44,019 bases of DNA from Xanthomonas maliensis. Its GTDB lineage: Bacteria > Pseudomonadota > Gammaproteobacteria > Xanthomonadales > Xanthomonadaceae. This document shows positions 26,364 to 34,145 of this stretch, in pieces. Numbering within the stretch: the stretch's first letter is position 1; every line of letters begins with the position of its first letter. The notes beneath the pieces were generated by a model. That model had not been told where the DNA came from, searched no databases, and saw nothing but the letters and a program-made list of their open reading frames with translations. The translations under genes were made by a program, and so were the position numbers. Location of the stretch: positions 1 to 44,019 of the forward strand of contig NZ_NSET01000071.1 of the NCBI RefSeq assembly GCF_009192945.1, given 5' to 3'.

Positions 26364-27283
26364 CAGAACGTGTAGCCGATCGAGAACACCAGCGCATCGC
26401 CGTCGGTCTTGCGGATCCGCTCGCCGTCCTGCACCCAATACAACTGATGCGCGTTGGTGTTGGTGGTCAGCCAGTCCAGGTTCCAGTCCAGGCCCCAGCG
26501 GCGATGGGTGATGCCGATCTGGTAGTCGGCGAAGTTGCCTTCGCGGAAGTTGGCCAGCTTCTGATAGCCGGCATGCAGGCGCAGTGTGGTGGACGGTAGC
26601 AACGACGGCAGCAATGGCAACTGGGTACTGAGGTCGGCCAGCACGGTGCCGCGCGAGTCCTGTTCGCCGCGCGCATAGCACTGCAGGGCAGCGGTCGGAT
26701 CGATGGAAAAGCGCAGGATCTGCCCGCACACGCCGCCGGTATCGGCACCGCGGTAGGTCTTGGACAAGACATACAACGCGCGTCCTTCGACGATGCCGTA
26801 GCCCAGTTCCATCACGGCGAAATCGCTGTTGTAGTTGGTGGTGCGCAGGTCGGTCGGCGTGCCGGTTTCCAGATCGATGCTGTGCGGCGCCATGAAGCGC
26901 GCCCCCGGGAAGCGCTCGGTGGCCAGCCCCACACCGGCGTGCCAGCGATCCGGATCGCCGAAGCGGTAGCCGCCGGCCAGGGTGACGCCCAGGCCGTCGC
27001 CGTTGACGAACTGGCGCTTGCTCACTCCGGCGACCTCGATCAAGGCGACCAGCCCGCTGGCATGCACGAACTGGGTGCTCCACTTGGCCGAGGGCCGCAT
27101 CAGCGAATCGGAGATGCCGCGCGTGCGCTGCTCGCTCATCAGCTTGATCTGGTTGTCGAACTGATAGGTGGCCACGGCCCCTTCGCTCGCGGTGTCGGTT
27201 TGCTGGGCCTGCGCCGGCAGACAAGCCCCGCCCTGCAGCAGCAACGCACACGCGACGACTGCGCTGACATGGATCTTCGCCAT
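26363..27283 (-). CDS. TorF-type putative outer-membrane porin
   Basis: A 306-aa exported protein with a signal peptide (VSAVVACALLLQGG to AQAQ). The rest alternates polar and hydrophobic residues as in an outer-membrane beta-barrel and ends in a terminal phenylalanine (VFSIGYTF), the classic outer-membrane sorting signal. IKLMSEQRTRGISDSLMRP matches the TorF putative porin family. The ATG at 27283 is chosen because a GGGGGGGAA lies just upstream and it opens the signal peptide. Its stop overlaps the kinase start, so a dedicated outer-membrane channel is translationally coupled to the catabolic enzymes; import of their substrate is the inference. Confidence 0.82.
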   Translation of the reverse strand: MAKIHVSAVVACALLLQGGACLPAQAQQTDTASEGAVATYQFDNQIKLMSEQRTRGISDSLMRPSAKWSTQFVHASGLVALIEVAGVSKRQFVNGDGLGVTLAGGYRFGDPDRWHAGVGLATERFPGARFMAPHSIDLETGTPTDLRTTNYNSDFAVMELGYGIVEGRALYVLSKTYRGADTGGVCGQILRFSIDPTAALQCYARGEQDSRGTVLADLSTQLPLLPSLLPSTTLRLHAGYQKLANFREGNFADYQIGITHRRWGLDWNLDWLTTNTNAHQLYWVQDGERIRKTDGDALVFSIGYTF

Positions 27284-27367
27284 CTGGATTCCCCCCCGGT
27301 AGAAGTAAGTGAGAACCGACGCGATCGCGGCGGTCGGTGCTGCGCGGTCGTGCCGCACTGGCCGCAG

Positions 27368-27814
27368 CTAGTGGCTGGCGCACACCGGCGTGGACGGCAC
27401 GGTCTGCACGCGCGTGAACAGCATGTTTTCGCCCAGCACTTCTGCGCCGATGAAGGCGCGCAAGGTCAGGCTGTCGCCCTTGCTGCGCAGCGTGGCCTTG
27501 TAGCGCTTGCCGCTACGCGGATCGAATGCCCAGCCGTCGCGCCAGGTGCCGTTATCGTCGCGATCCAGCCGCGCGATCTGCACGCCGCAGGTGTCCTTCG
27601 GCGTGCCGGCGTCCTTGTCCCACACAATCCGCCCGCACACCGAGCTGGCCGCATCGCTGCAGGGCGCGAAGGCGATCACTGCATCCTTGGCCGAGGTCAT
27701 CCACAGGCCCTGGACTGGCGAGGCCGTCGCCGCCACCGCCGATGCTGCCGGCAGCGCGGCTGCCACGACACAGGCCAGGGTGCGCAGAACATGGGAAAGG
27801 CGAGAGTCGATCAT
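27368..27814 (-). CDS. DUF2147-family exported protein
   Basis: A 148-aa protein with a signal peptide (TLACVVAAALPAASAVAA). The mature part has the DUF2147 pattern: GLWMTSAKDAVIAFAPC, CGRIVWD, and GKRYKATLRSKGDSLTLRAF near the C-terminus. Family function is unknown; it is a small secreted beta-rich domain. Lies 84 bp before the porin gene on the same strand and downstream of a promoter-like region, so it is probably the first gene of the operon. Confidence 0.8.
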   Translation of the reverse strand: MIDSRLSHVLRTLACVVAAALPAASAVAATASPVQGLWMTSAKDAVIAFAPCSDAASSVCGRIVWDKDAGTPKDTCGVQIARLDRDDNGTWRDGWAFDPRSGKRYKATLRSKGDSLTLRAFIGAEVLGENMLFTRVQTVPSTPVCASH

Positions 27815-27847
27815 TGCCGCAACCTTGCGGGAGACCCGCTGAGGACA

Positions 27848-27888
27848 GTAGTGAAAACTACCGTATAGCGATGATTATCTTTTTGCAA
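27848..27888 (-). promoter_or_regulatory. Promoter and inverted repeat upstream of the DUF2147-to-ALDH operon
   Basis: On the minus strand TTGCAA (27883-27888) precedes TATACG by 15 nt or TACGGT by 17 nt. Next to it lies the inverted repeat GTAGT-gaaa-ACTAC (27848-27861). The stretch is strikingly AT-rich for this genome and ends 34 bp before the DUF2147 start, fitting a promoter with an overlapping operator. Assignment to any regulator is open. Confidence 0.45.
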
Positions 27889-28308
27889 CACGCTCGAGTG
27901 CGGCGAGCGAGCACTACCTGCAACGCCTTGCGGCAGTAGGCGTTGCGGCCGTCGAGCGGGTCGCCAGCAGGCGGGTTGGCCGCGGATTTGATGCGACGCA
28001 CCACGGTTACGACTGCTTCGAGGCGTGAATGCGGCAGGCAGCGGAGGGGCTCGACAAGGCACTGCTCGGCGCGTGCGCGACGGCACACGCCGAGCACGGC
28101 GGCAGCGGCACGACATCCCATTGGCGCTCCCCGCCGCAACGGCGTCATGAGCGGGCGCAGGTCACCGCTCGCGCCAGGTCAGACGCCTGCCCCCGCAAGC
28201 GGGCGCGGTCCATCAACGCGCGTCTGCATGACGCGCGCGTCGGTGCGCCGAAGGCCGGCGGGCTGCGCGTTTCACGTCGGCCATCGCGCGGCCGGAGCGT
28301 GCAAGCCG
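27889..28308. other. Non-coding stretch between the operon promoter and the lactonase gene
   Basis: No gene is supported here; frames that stay open have no family pattern. The only structure is a perfect 8-bp hairpin, CGCGCGTC-tgcat-GACGCGCG (28217-28237), about 70 bp past the end of the SMP-30 gene. It has no T-tract, so termination is uncertain. Confidence 0.5.
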
Positions 28309-29346
28309 CTAGCGCGTGAACTCCAGACCGCGTACCTGCAGCCGCAGACGCGTCAACATGGCGTTGGAGGTCATATACAGCGTCTGCCCATCGTCGCCGA
28401 ACGCGCAGTTGGAGATCGGCTGCCCGGTTTCGATGCGCCCCAGGCGCCGACCGTCGGGAGTGAACACCAGCACGCCGCCCGGACCGGTCGCGAACAGATG
28501 GCCATCGGCCGCTACCGCCATGCCGTCGGGCAAACCCGGCGCGTCCTGGGCGACCAGGTCCGAAGCGTCGGCAAACACGCGCTTGCCGGTGACCGCGCCA
28601 CGCGCATCCAGCGTATAGGCCATCCAGATCGGCCGCTTCGGATCGGAATTGGAGACGTACAAGGTGCGCTCGTCCGGCGACAAGGCGATGCCGTTGGGAA
28701 AGCTCAGGCCATCGTCAAGCAGATGCACGCTGCCATCGGCGTCCAGGCGATAGACACCATTGAACCGCAGTTCCTTGATCGGCGAAGCATCCAGATCCTT
28801 CAGGCCATAGGGTGGATCCGTGAAGAACACCGCGCCGTCGCGACGGCGCACCAGATCGTTCGGGCTGTTGAAGCGCTTGCCGTCGAAGCCGCTCGCCAGC
28901 GTCGTGGTGCGGCGGCTGAGCGGATCCAGACGCGCTACTCGTCGATTGCCCGAATCGGCCAACAACACGCTGCCGTCAGGCGCGGCATACAGGCCGTTGG
29001 CGCCGGCTTCGCGCAGAGCCTCCATCGGCGGACCGGCATAACCGGAGGGCTTGAGCAGCACCGACAGCCCATCGCGTTCGGACCAGCGGTACAAGGTGTT
29101 CTGCGGCACATCGGTGAACAGCAGATAGCCACCCTTGCGGACCCAGGTCGGCCCCTCCGACCAGGTGAAGCCTTCGGCCAGCCGTTCGATGCGTGCGTCG
29201 GCAGCGACGAGACGCTGCATCGCCGGATCGAAGCGGCTCACCTGGCCGATCAACGCATGCGATGCGGGCGCAGGCTGCGTATTCGCGCAACACGTCAAGG
29301 TTGCGACAGACATGGCAGCCACGAGCAGACGGAGCGAGACACGCAT
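28309..29346 (-). CDS. SMP-30/gluconolactonase-family protein (exported)
   Basis: A 345-aa six-bladed propeller of the SMP-30/gluconolactonase/LRE family. Metal and active-site landmarks are LAEGFTWSEGPTW (Glu), FNSPNDLVRRRDG (Asn, Asp), FTDPPYG and LSFPNGIALSPDE. The N-terminus is a signal sequence (LRLLVAAMSVATLTCC); the double Cys could make it a lipoprotein, although the lipobox is not canonical. It lies 77 bp after a GH10 xylanase on the same strand and may share its transcript. It would hydrolyse a sugar lactone such as glucono- or xylonolactone; the exact substrate is inference. Confidence 0.87.
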   Translation of the reverse strand: MRVSLRLLVAAMSVATLTCCANTQPAPASHALIGQVSRFDPAMQRLVAADARIERLAEGFTWSEGPTWVRKGGYLLFTDVPQNTLYRWSERDGLSVLLKPSGYAGPPMEALREAGANGLYAAPDGSVLLADSGNRRVARLDPLSRRTTTLASGFDGKRFNSPNDLVRRRDGAVFFTDPPYGLKDLDASPIKELRFNGVYRLDADGSVHLLDDGLSFPNGIALSPDERTLYVSNSDPKRPIWMAYTLDARGAVTGKRVFADASDLVAQDAPGLPDGMAVAADGHLFATGPGGVLVFTPDGRRLGRIETGQPISNCAFGDDGQTLYMTSNAMLTRLRLQVRGLEFTR

Positions 29347-29423
29347 CGGCAGATTCCTGAGCAAGGGTCAGCCATGATGCCACCGCCGCATGCGAGGCGA
29401 TGCTGCAACGCGGGCACGACGGA

Positions 29424-30611
29424 TCAGTGCGCTTGCGCTTGCTCCGGCACTGCCAGCACTGCGTCGAGTGCCGGCTTGGGCTGGCGATCGCGATCGAACA
29501 GCAGGGGATAATTGATACGCCCCGGCACCGGATAGTCGTTCTTCCACGACATCGCATCGCTGACACCCCACACGCTGACCCGGGCCAGCTTGTCGCGCTT
29601 GCGCCAGAACAGCGCAAACAGCTCGGCATAGCGATCGCGCAGTTGCGTCTGCACCTGCGAGGGCAAACCCGCACGATAGGGATCGAGGAAACGCTTGAAC
29701 TCTGGTAGCTGGAACTGCTTGTGCGCCAGCCCGGTGCCGATGACCTGACCTTCTTTGGTCAGCGGCAGCACGTCGATGTCCAGCTCGGTGATCATCACTT
29801 TGACGCCGAGCGCAGCATAGGCATCGATGGCGTCCTCGATCTCGCGCAGGCTCGGATAATCCAGCCCCCAATGGCCTTGCATGCCGACCCCATCGATGCG
29901 CACTCCGGCAGCCTGCAACATCTTGACCATGCGCACGATGCCGTCGCGCTTGCTCGGACGCCAGGCATTGAAGTCGTTGTAGTACAGCTCGGTATTGGGC
30001 GCATAGCGTTGCGCGAACGCGAAGGCGTTGCGCACGACGGTATCGCCATCGCCGACCCGCTGCACCCAGTTGGTGTCGCGGTAGCGTCCGTCCTCGTCGA
30101 TGATTTCGTTCACCACATCCCAGGCCTGCACCTTGCCGGCGTAGCGGCCCGCCACCAGCGCGATGTGCTGGCGCATGCGCTCCAGTTGTTGTGCCGGCGT
30201 ATTGGGCTTGCCATCAGCGGTGGTGAAGAACCAGTCCGGCGTCTGGTTGTGCCAGACCAGGGTGTGGCCGACCACGAACATGTGCTGCGCACGTGCGTCA
30301 TCGACGAAGGCATCGGCGGCGGCGAAATCGTTGACGCCACGACGCGGCGACACGACTTCGGCCTTCATCACGTTCTCGGGCGTGAGCGCATTGAAGTGGC
30401 AGGCAACCAAGGCCGCCGACGCGGCATCGCGGCCGGAAACGATCTCTGCGTTCACGGCCGTGCCGATCAGGAAGGCATCGGCATACACCTGCTTGAGCGT
30501 CTTCTCGGGACAGGGCGGGGTGGCGGCCGCCGACGGCGCAGCGCTGGCGATCGCGCTGCTGGCCACCAGGCCAGCCAGCAACAGCAAGGAGAACCAGTGA
30601 CGTGCAGACAT
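29424..30611 (-). CDS. Endo-1,4-beta-xylanase, GH10 (secreted)
   Basis: A 395-aa GH10 xylanase. The signal peptide is FSLLLLAGLVASSAIASA. Catalytic residues are Glu169 in WDVVNEIID (acid/base) and Glu276 in MITELDID (nucleophile); HTLVWHNQTPDWF is the usual subsite signature. It is a single catalytic domain without a binding module. It cuts the xylan backbone outside the cell or in the periplasm. The ATG at 30611 is chosen for the signal peptide. It is the upstream partner of the SMP-30 gene. It belongs to the Xyn10A/XynB-type enzymes of Xanthomonas xylan loci; I do not assign a symbol because naming differs between strains. Confidence 0.94.
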   Translation of the reverse strand: MSARHWFSLLLLAGLVASSAIASAAPSAAATPPCPEKTLKQVYADAFLIGTAVNAEIVSGRDAASAALVACHFNALTPENVMKAEVVSPRRGVNDFAAADAFVDDARAQHMFVVGHTLVWHNQTPDWFFTTADGKPNTPAQQLERMRQHIALVAGRYAGKVQAWDVVNEIIDEDGRYRDTNWVQRVGDGDTVVRNAFAFAQRYAPNTELYYNDFNAWRPSKRDGIVRMVKMLQAAGVRIDGVGMQGHWGLDYPSLREIEDAIDAYAALGVKVMITELDIDVLPLTKEGQVIGTGLAHKQFQLPEFKRFLDPYRAGLPSQVQTQLRDRYAELFALFWRKRDKLARVSVWGVSDAMSWKNDYPVPGRINYPLLFDRDRQPKPALDAVLAVPEQAQAH

Positions 30612-31024
30612 GGCGGCAGCTCGAGAACGGGGGACGGGAGACCTGACCGCACGCGGCGACGACCCTGCAACGCAGCGTGCGTGCGCAGGATGCGCAAGGC
30701 CATGGCACAGTCCGCCTACAGCAGACGATGGCGGTGATGCAGCATAGCGGCTTCCGTCTCCGCGGGCAGCGCCTGACCTGCGTCGGCGCATGCCGACGAC
30801 AGACAGCAAGCACAGGCGTTGCGGCGCAGGCATGCCCGCGCCGCATCGGCGACCTGGACGGTCAGCGGAGGTGTCGATGACTCACGAGGATTTGCGCGCA
30901 GACGCCAGCAGCGTCAATCCGTGCGCCTCTGTTGGACGGCATGCAGGTCACAACCAACGCCAGTGTGCGATCGAGCCGCGGGCGCTGCGCCGAGCAGTGC
31001 AGAATCGTGGCTGCTGCGAAAATC
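30612..31024. other. Intergenic region upstream of the first GH10 gene
   Basis: This should hold the promoter of the minus-strand GH10/SMP-30 pair. I found no xyl-box, no convincing -35/-10 pair and no coding frame with family similarity. Confidence 0.4.
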
Positions 31025-31056
31025 ACCGCCCGGCAAACCACGGCGTGCCGGGCGGT
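31025..31056 (-). terminator. Terminator hairpin of secreted paralog copy 1
   Basis: ACCGCCCGGCA (31025-31035) pairs perfectly with TGCCGGGCGGT (31046-31056) around a 10-nt loop, 8 bp past the stop codon of copy 1. The GC-rich 11-bp stem is followed on the minus strand by GATTTTCG. Confidence 0.7.
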
Positions 31057-31064
31057 AGGCGCGA

Positions 31065-32111
31065 TTAATTGCTTTGGGTGAAAGTGATCGCCGGTGAGGT
31101 ACCACCCGACGCAGTGCAGCTGCCAAGCGTCAGGTTGTTCCGCTCGAAGGTGGTGCCTGCGTTGCCCAGACAGGTTGGCGCGTTGGTCGTGCCATCGTTG
31201 ACGGCCACGTTCACCGTCACCCGCGAGCCGCGGTTGAACGACACCAGCGGATCGTCGCCGTTATGCCCGAAGATGTTGAACTCGGATTGCCGCCAGATCT
31301 TGTTGATGTTCAGCGTGGAGGCGCTGTCGCTGACGCTATAGGCCTGGCCATCGACGGACAGCGTCACAGTGTCGACGCCTCCGGCCTTCGCCGACCCGCT
31401 CAGCTTCATGCTGCCGATTTTCGACAGCGGTACCAATGGCGCGCTGGCCAGATTGCCATCGCGCCAGCAGGCGTTCTGGTCCGCATAGGTGTTCCAGCCG
31501 GACGGGCAACCTTTGGACGTGTATTCGGAACTGCTATCAGCATAGAACCAGTACTCGATGAAGACCGCCGGCGTCCGGCCATTGCTGCTATCGCCGTCGT
31601 AGTCGGTGTCGTAGATGAACTGCTCCCAGGTTTCGCACGAGGAGTAACCGAACTGTGCGCAGGTGGTCGGATTGCTGATGCTGTCGGTATTGATCTGCAA
31701 CGAATAGTCGACCACGCCGGTCGTCACGCCGCTCACGCTGGGAAAGGAGCCGATCGCCGAGCGTGTCAGTCGACTCGTGCGGGCGGCGTAGTCGTTGCCA
31801 TTGCCGACCACGAAGGTGCTATCGGTGTGTGCGGTCGTGGAACGGCTCTCACCGCGATTGACGGTCGCCGGCGACGGGGTTCGCTTGGACGGCGCCATGC
31901 AGCGTGTTGCCTGCCAGCCCATATTCGGAAAGCTCGAACGGAAGCAGCCCTCCATCGCGGGCGCCTCCTGGCGGATCGTGGCTTCCCAGGACGAGATCGC
32001 CGCGGTGCGGCCAGCCGATGCGGTCGCCGCTGTTTGCCCGGTTTCCGCTGCATTGGCCGTGGCTGCGATGATGCAGGCGGCAAGCAAGGACTTCACTGCG
32101 ATATGCCTCAT
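31065..32111 (-). CDS. Uncharacterised secreted eight-cysteine protein, tandem copy 1
   Basis: A 348-aa exported protein with signal peptide MRHIAVKSLLAACIIAATANA. I do not recognise its family. The mature protein has eight cysteines at positions kept in all three tandem copies (EGCFRS, TRC, TTC, SSCETW, KGCPSGW, NAC, PTCLGN, GSCTASGG), suggesting four disulfides. There is an acidic Ca-binding-like stretch DTDYDGDSSNGR, a conserved centre LNINKIWRQSEFNIFG, and the shared C-terminus FTQSN. The ATG at 32111 matches the start of copy 2 and gives the same length. It lies between two xylanase operons and has its own terminator. A role on plant cell wall is inference from location only. Confidence 0.85.
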   Translation of the reverse strand: MRHIAVKSLLAACIIAATANAAETGQTAATASAGRTAAISSWEATIRQEAPAMEGCFRSSFPNMGWQATRCMAPSKRTPSPATVNRGESRSTTAHTDSTFVVGNGNDYAARTSRLTRSAIGSFPSVSGVTTGVVDYSLQINTDSISNPTTCAQFGYSSCETWEQFIYDTDYDGDSSNGRTPAVFIEYWFYADSSSEYTSKGCPSGWNTYADQNACWRDGNLASAPLVPLSKIGSMKLSGSAKAGGVDTVTLSVDGQAYSVSDSASTLNINKIWRQSEFNIFGHNGDDPLVSFNRGSRVTVNVAVNDGTTNAPTCLGNAGTTFERNNLTLGSCTASGGTSPAITFTQSN

Positions 32112-32460
32112 GTGCGTTCCTGATGATGGGTGGAGCGCAGGATCACGCTCGCCAGCGACGTCGCACGACCGCCAAGCCAGAAGCGATCTGCGCGCCGGCG
32201 AAGGCGCTGGTAAGGCGGCATGCACAAATCGGCCTCCATCACAGCCTAGCCGTGATGCAATGCCATCTGCGACCTGCTGGGTCTGGATTGCGGCACCGCG
32301 ATCGGAGCGATGCGGCCATCGACGGCGATAAAGACCATGGGCATGTGTCAGCAGCGCCGCGCGTGAAGCCATGACACGCGTGATCCGCAGACCTCGCGGA
32401 TACCCCGGGCGCAGCACAAGCCTCGCGTCATCGGGCGGCCGAAACGCCTACGACGACAAA
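32112..32460. other. Leader/promoter region of secreted paralog copy 1
   Basis: No gene is supported. Just upstream of the start, CTCCACC followed by an AGGAA Shine-Dalgarno matches the leader of copy 2 (CTCCACC then AAGGAA) and partly that of copy 3 (CTCCA). No xyl-box or clear core promoter is visible. Confidence 0.4.
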
Positions 32461-32490
32461 CGCCCGGGAAGGCCACTGCCTTCCCGGGCG
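32461..32490 (-). terminator. Terminator hairpin of secreted paralog copy 2
   Basis: CGCCCGGGAAGGC and GCCTTCCCGGGCG form a perfect 13-bp stem with the loop CACT, 20 bp past the stop of copy 2. On the minus strand the stem is followed by TTTGTCG. The flank GACGACAAACGCCCGG is shared with the terminator of copy 3. Confidence 0.85.
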
Positions 32491-32510
32491 TTGAGCACGC
32501 ATGCGTCGCG

Positions 32511-33557
32511 TTAGTTGCTTTGGGTGAAGCTGATGCGCGGCGACGAACCACCCGAGGCAGTGCAGCTGCCGAGAGTCAGGTTGTTCTGCTCGAACGTGGT
32601 ACCGGCGTTGCCCAGGCACGTCGGGGCATTGGTCGTGCCGTCGTTGACGGCCACGTTCACCGTGACACTCGAGCCGCGGTTGAACGACACCACCGGATTG
32701 TCGCTGCCGTTGCCGAAGATATTGAACTCGGACTGCCGCCAGATCTTGTTGATGTTCAACGTGGAGGCGGGCTGGTTCACGCTATAGGCCTGGCCGTTGA
32801 CCGAGAACGACACCGTGTCCACGCCGCCGGCAGTCGCCGAGCCGGTCAGCTTGATCGTACCGATGTTCTTGACCGCGACCAGCGGCGCACTCACCGCATT
32901 GCTGTTGCGGTAGCAGGCGTTCTGGGCGGAATAGGCGTTCCAGCCGGACGGACAGCCCACCGAGTTGTACTGCGAGCTGCTGCCCGCGAAGAACCAGTCC
33001 TGGATGAAGACGACCGGGGTACGGCCATTGCTGGCATCGCCGTCGCTATCGGTGGAGTAGATGAACTGCTCCCAGGTCTGGCAGGTGGAGTAACCGAACT
33101 GCGAGCAGGTGGTGGGATTGCTGGCGATGTCGGTGTTGATCTGCAGCGAATAATCGGCAACGCCGGTGGTCACGCCGCTCACGGTCGGGAACGAGCCCAC
33201 TGCAGAACGCGTGAGATTGCCGGTGCGCGCAGCGTAATCGGTGCCGTTACCGACCGTGAAGACACCATCGGTGTGCGCGGTGGTGGTGCGGCTATTGCCA
33301 TTGGTGACGGCCGGCGGTACCGACACGAACTTCGGGGGCGCTGCGCAACGCGTCGCCTGCCAGCCGTTGTTCGGGAACGCCGAGCGGAAGCAACCCTCCA
33401 TCGACGGCGCTTGCTGATGGATCGTCGCTTCCCAGGACGACATGGCCTCGGCACGGCCGGCGGCGCTGATGGCCGAGCCCTGCGTGGCGGCTGCTGCGCT
33501 GGCCACACTTCCGATGATGCAGACGACAAGCACTGACTGTAATCCGAACTTCTTCAT
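32511..33557 (-). CDS. Uncharacterised secreted eight-cysteine protein, tandem copy 2
   Basis: A 348-aa paralog of copy 1, identical in length and co-linear throughout. The signal peptide is QSVLVVCIIGSVASAAAA. The eight cysteines are kept (EGCFRS, TRC, TTC, STCQTW, VGCPSGW, NACYR, PTCLGN, GSCTASGG), as are DSDGDASNGRTP, LNINKIWRQSEFNIFG and the C-terminal FTQSN. The family is not recognised. The ATG at 33557 follows AAGGAACCGGA, a good Shine-Dalgarno. Upstream there is a direct repeat, GAAAAGCGA, at 33638-33646 and 33661-33669. It is followed by a strong terminator, so it is an independent transcription unit. Confidence 0.85.
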   Translation of the reverse strand: MKKFGLQSVLVVCIIGSVASAAAATQGSAISAAGRAEAMSSWEATIHQQAPSMEGCFRSAFPNNGWQATRCAAPPKFVSVPPAVTNGNSRTTTAHTDGVFTVGNGTDYAARTGNLTRSAVGSFPTVSGVTTGVADYSLQINTDIASNPTTCSQFGYSTCQTWEQFIYSTDSDGDASNGRTPVVFIQDWFFAGSSSQYNSVGCPSGWNAYSAQNACYRNSNAVSAPLVAVKNIGTIKLTGSATAGGVDTVSFSVNGQAYSVNQPASTLNINKIWRQSEFNIFGNGSDNPVVSFNRGSSVTVNVAVNDGTTNAPTCLGNAGTTFEQNNLTLGSCTASGGSSPRISFTQSN

Positions 33558-34100
33558 TCCGGTTCCTTATGAAGGTGGAGTAAACGATCTTCCTCGCACG
33601 GCCGGGCCCGCGATGCACGGTGATGAAGACGTATACGGAAAAGCGAAGTCGACCGTTCGCGAAAAGCGACATCTATGGGGTCTGTCACGTTCTTTTGTTA
33701 AGCGCGCATCCGCACGGCGTCGATGCTGCGTGACGGCATCCGCAATCGGAGTCGCCGATGCGTTCGCTGCGCGGGTGCTGCGCAATGCCGCTGGTCGACA
33801 GCCCGGTGCTTGCAGGGGCGCCGTCATGGGCGCCCGTGAGAACGTGCGAACCGTCACGCACATTTCGTGACGGAACCAGCCTTAAGCGGGGATCGCCAGG
33901 CCGAGTCAGCTGGTTCGGCTGCGGACAGCGCACGGCACCCTTGTATTCACGCCTTGCTGCCACTGCCGATGCCCGAGGGTTGGGCATCCCTGTGCCTGGC
34001 GCGTGGGCCGCACCTACCCAGCGCTGCCCACGGCCACAGGCTGGCGTCCCATGCCAGCTGGCAGCAGGGCGCTGCGGCGATGGGGACCTACCAGGACGAC
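33558..34100. other. Intergenic region upstream of copy 2
   Basis: No gene is supported. It holds the direct repeat GAAAAGCGA (33638-33646, 33661-33669) near a TATACG, a hairpin GGGCGCC-gtcatg-GGCGCCC (33816-33835), and a perfect 8-7-8 inverted repeat CCGTCACG/CGTGACGG (33851-33873). Their roles are unknown; the last is the most regular. Confidence 0.4.
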
Positions 34101-34136
34101 AAACGCCCGGAAAGGCCAGGGCCTCGCCGGGCGTTT
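34101..34136 (-). terminator. Terminator hairpin of secreted paralog copy 3
   Basis: AAACGCCCGG (34101-34110) pairs with CCGGGCGTTT (34127-34136), with an inner AGGCC/GGCCT stem, 9 bp past the stop of copy 3. The minus-strand side ends in a T-run. It is homologous to the terminator of copy 2. Confidence 0.8.
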
Positions 34137-34145
34137 GCGCAGGCG

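Noticed and set aside
28217..28237. Rho-independent terminator after the SMP-30 gene
   Set aside because: The 8-bp hairpin is perfect, but there is no T-tract on the minus strand and it lies about 70 bp past the stop, so it was not called as a terminator.
33643..33665. Possible PIP box (HrpX site) upstream of copy 2
   Set aside because: TTCGC repeats are present on the minus strand, but the spacer is 11 nt and not 15, and no -10 box lies at the expected distance.
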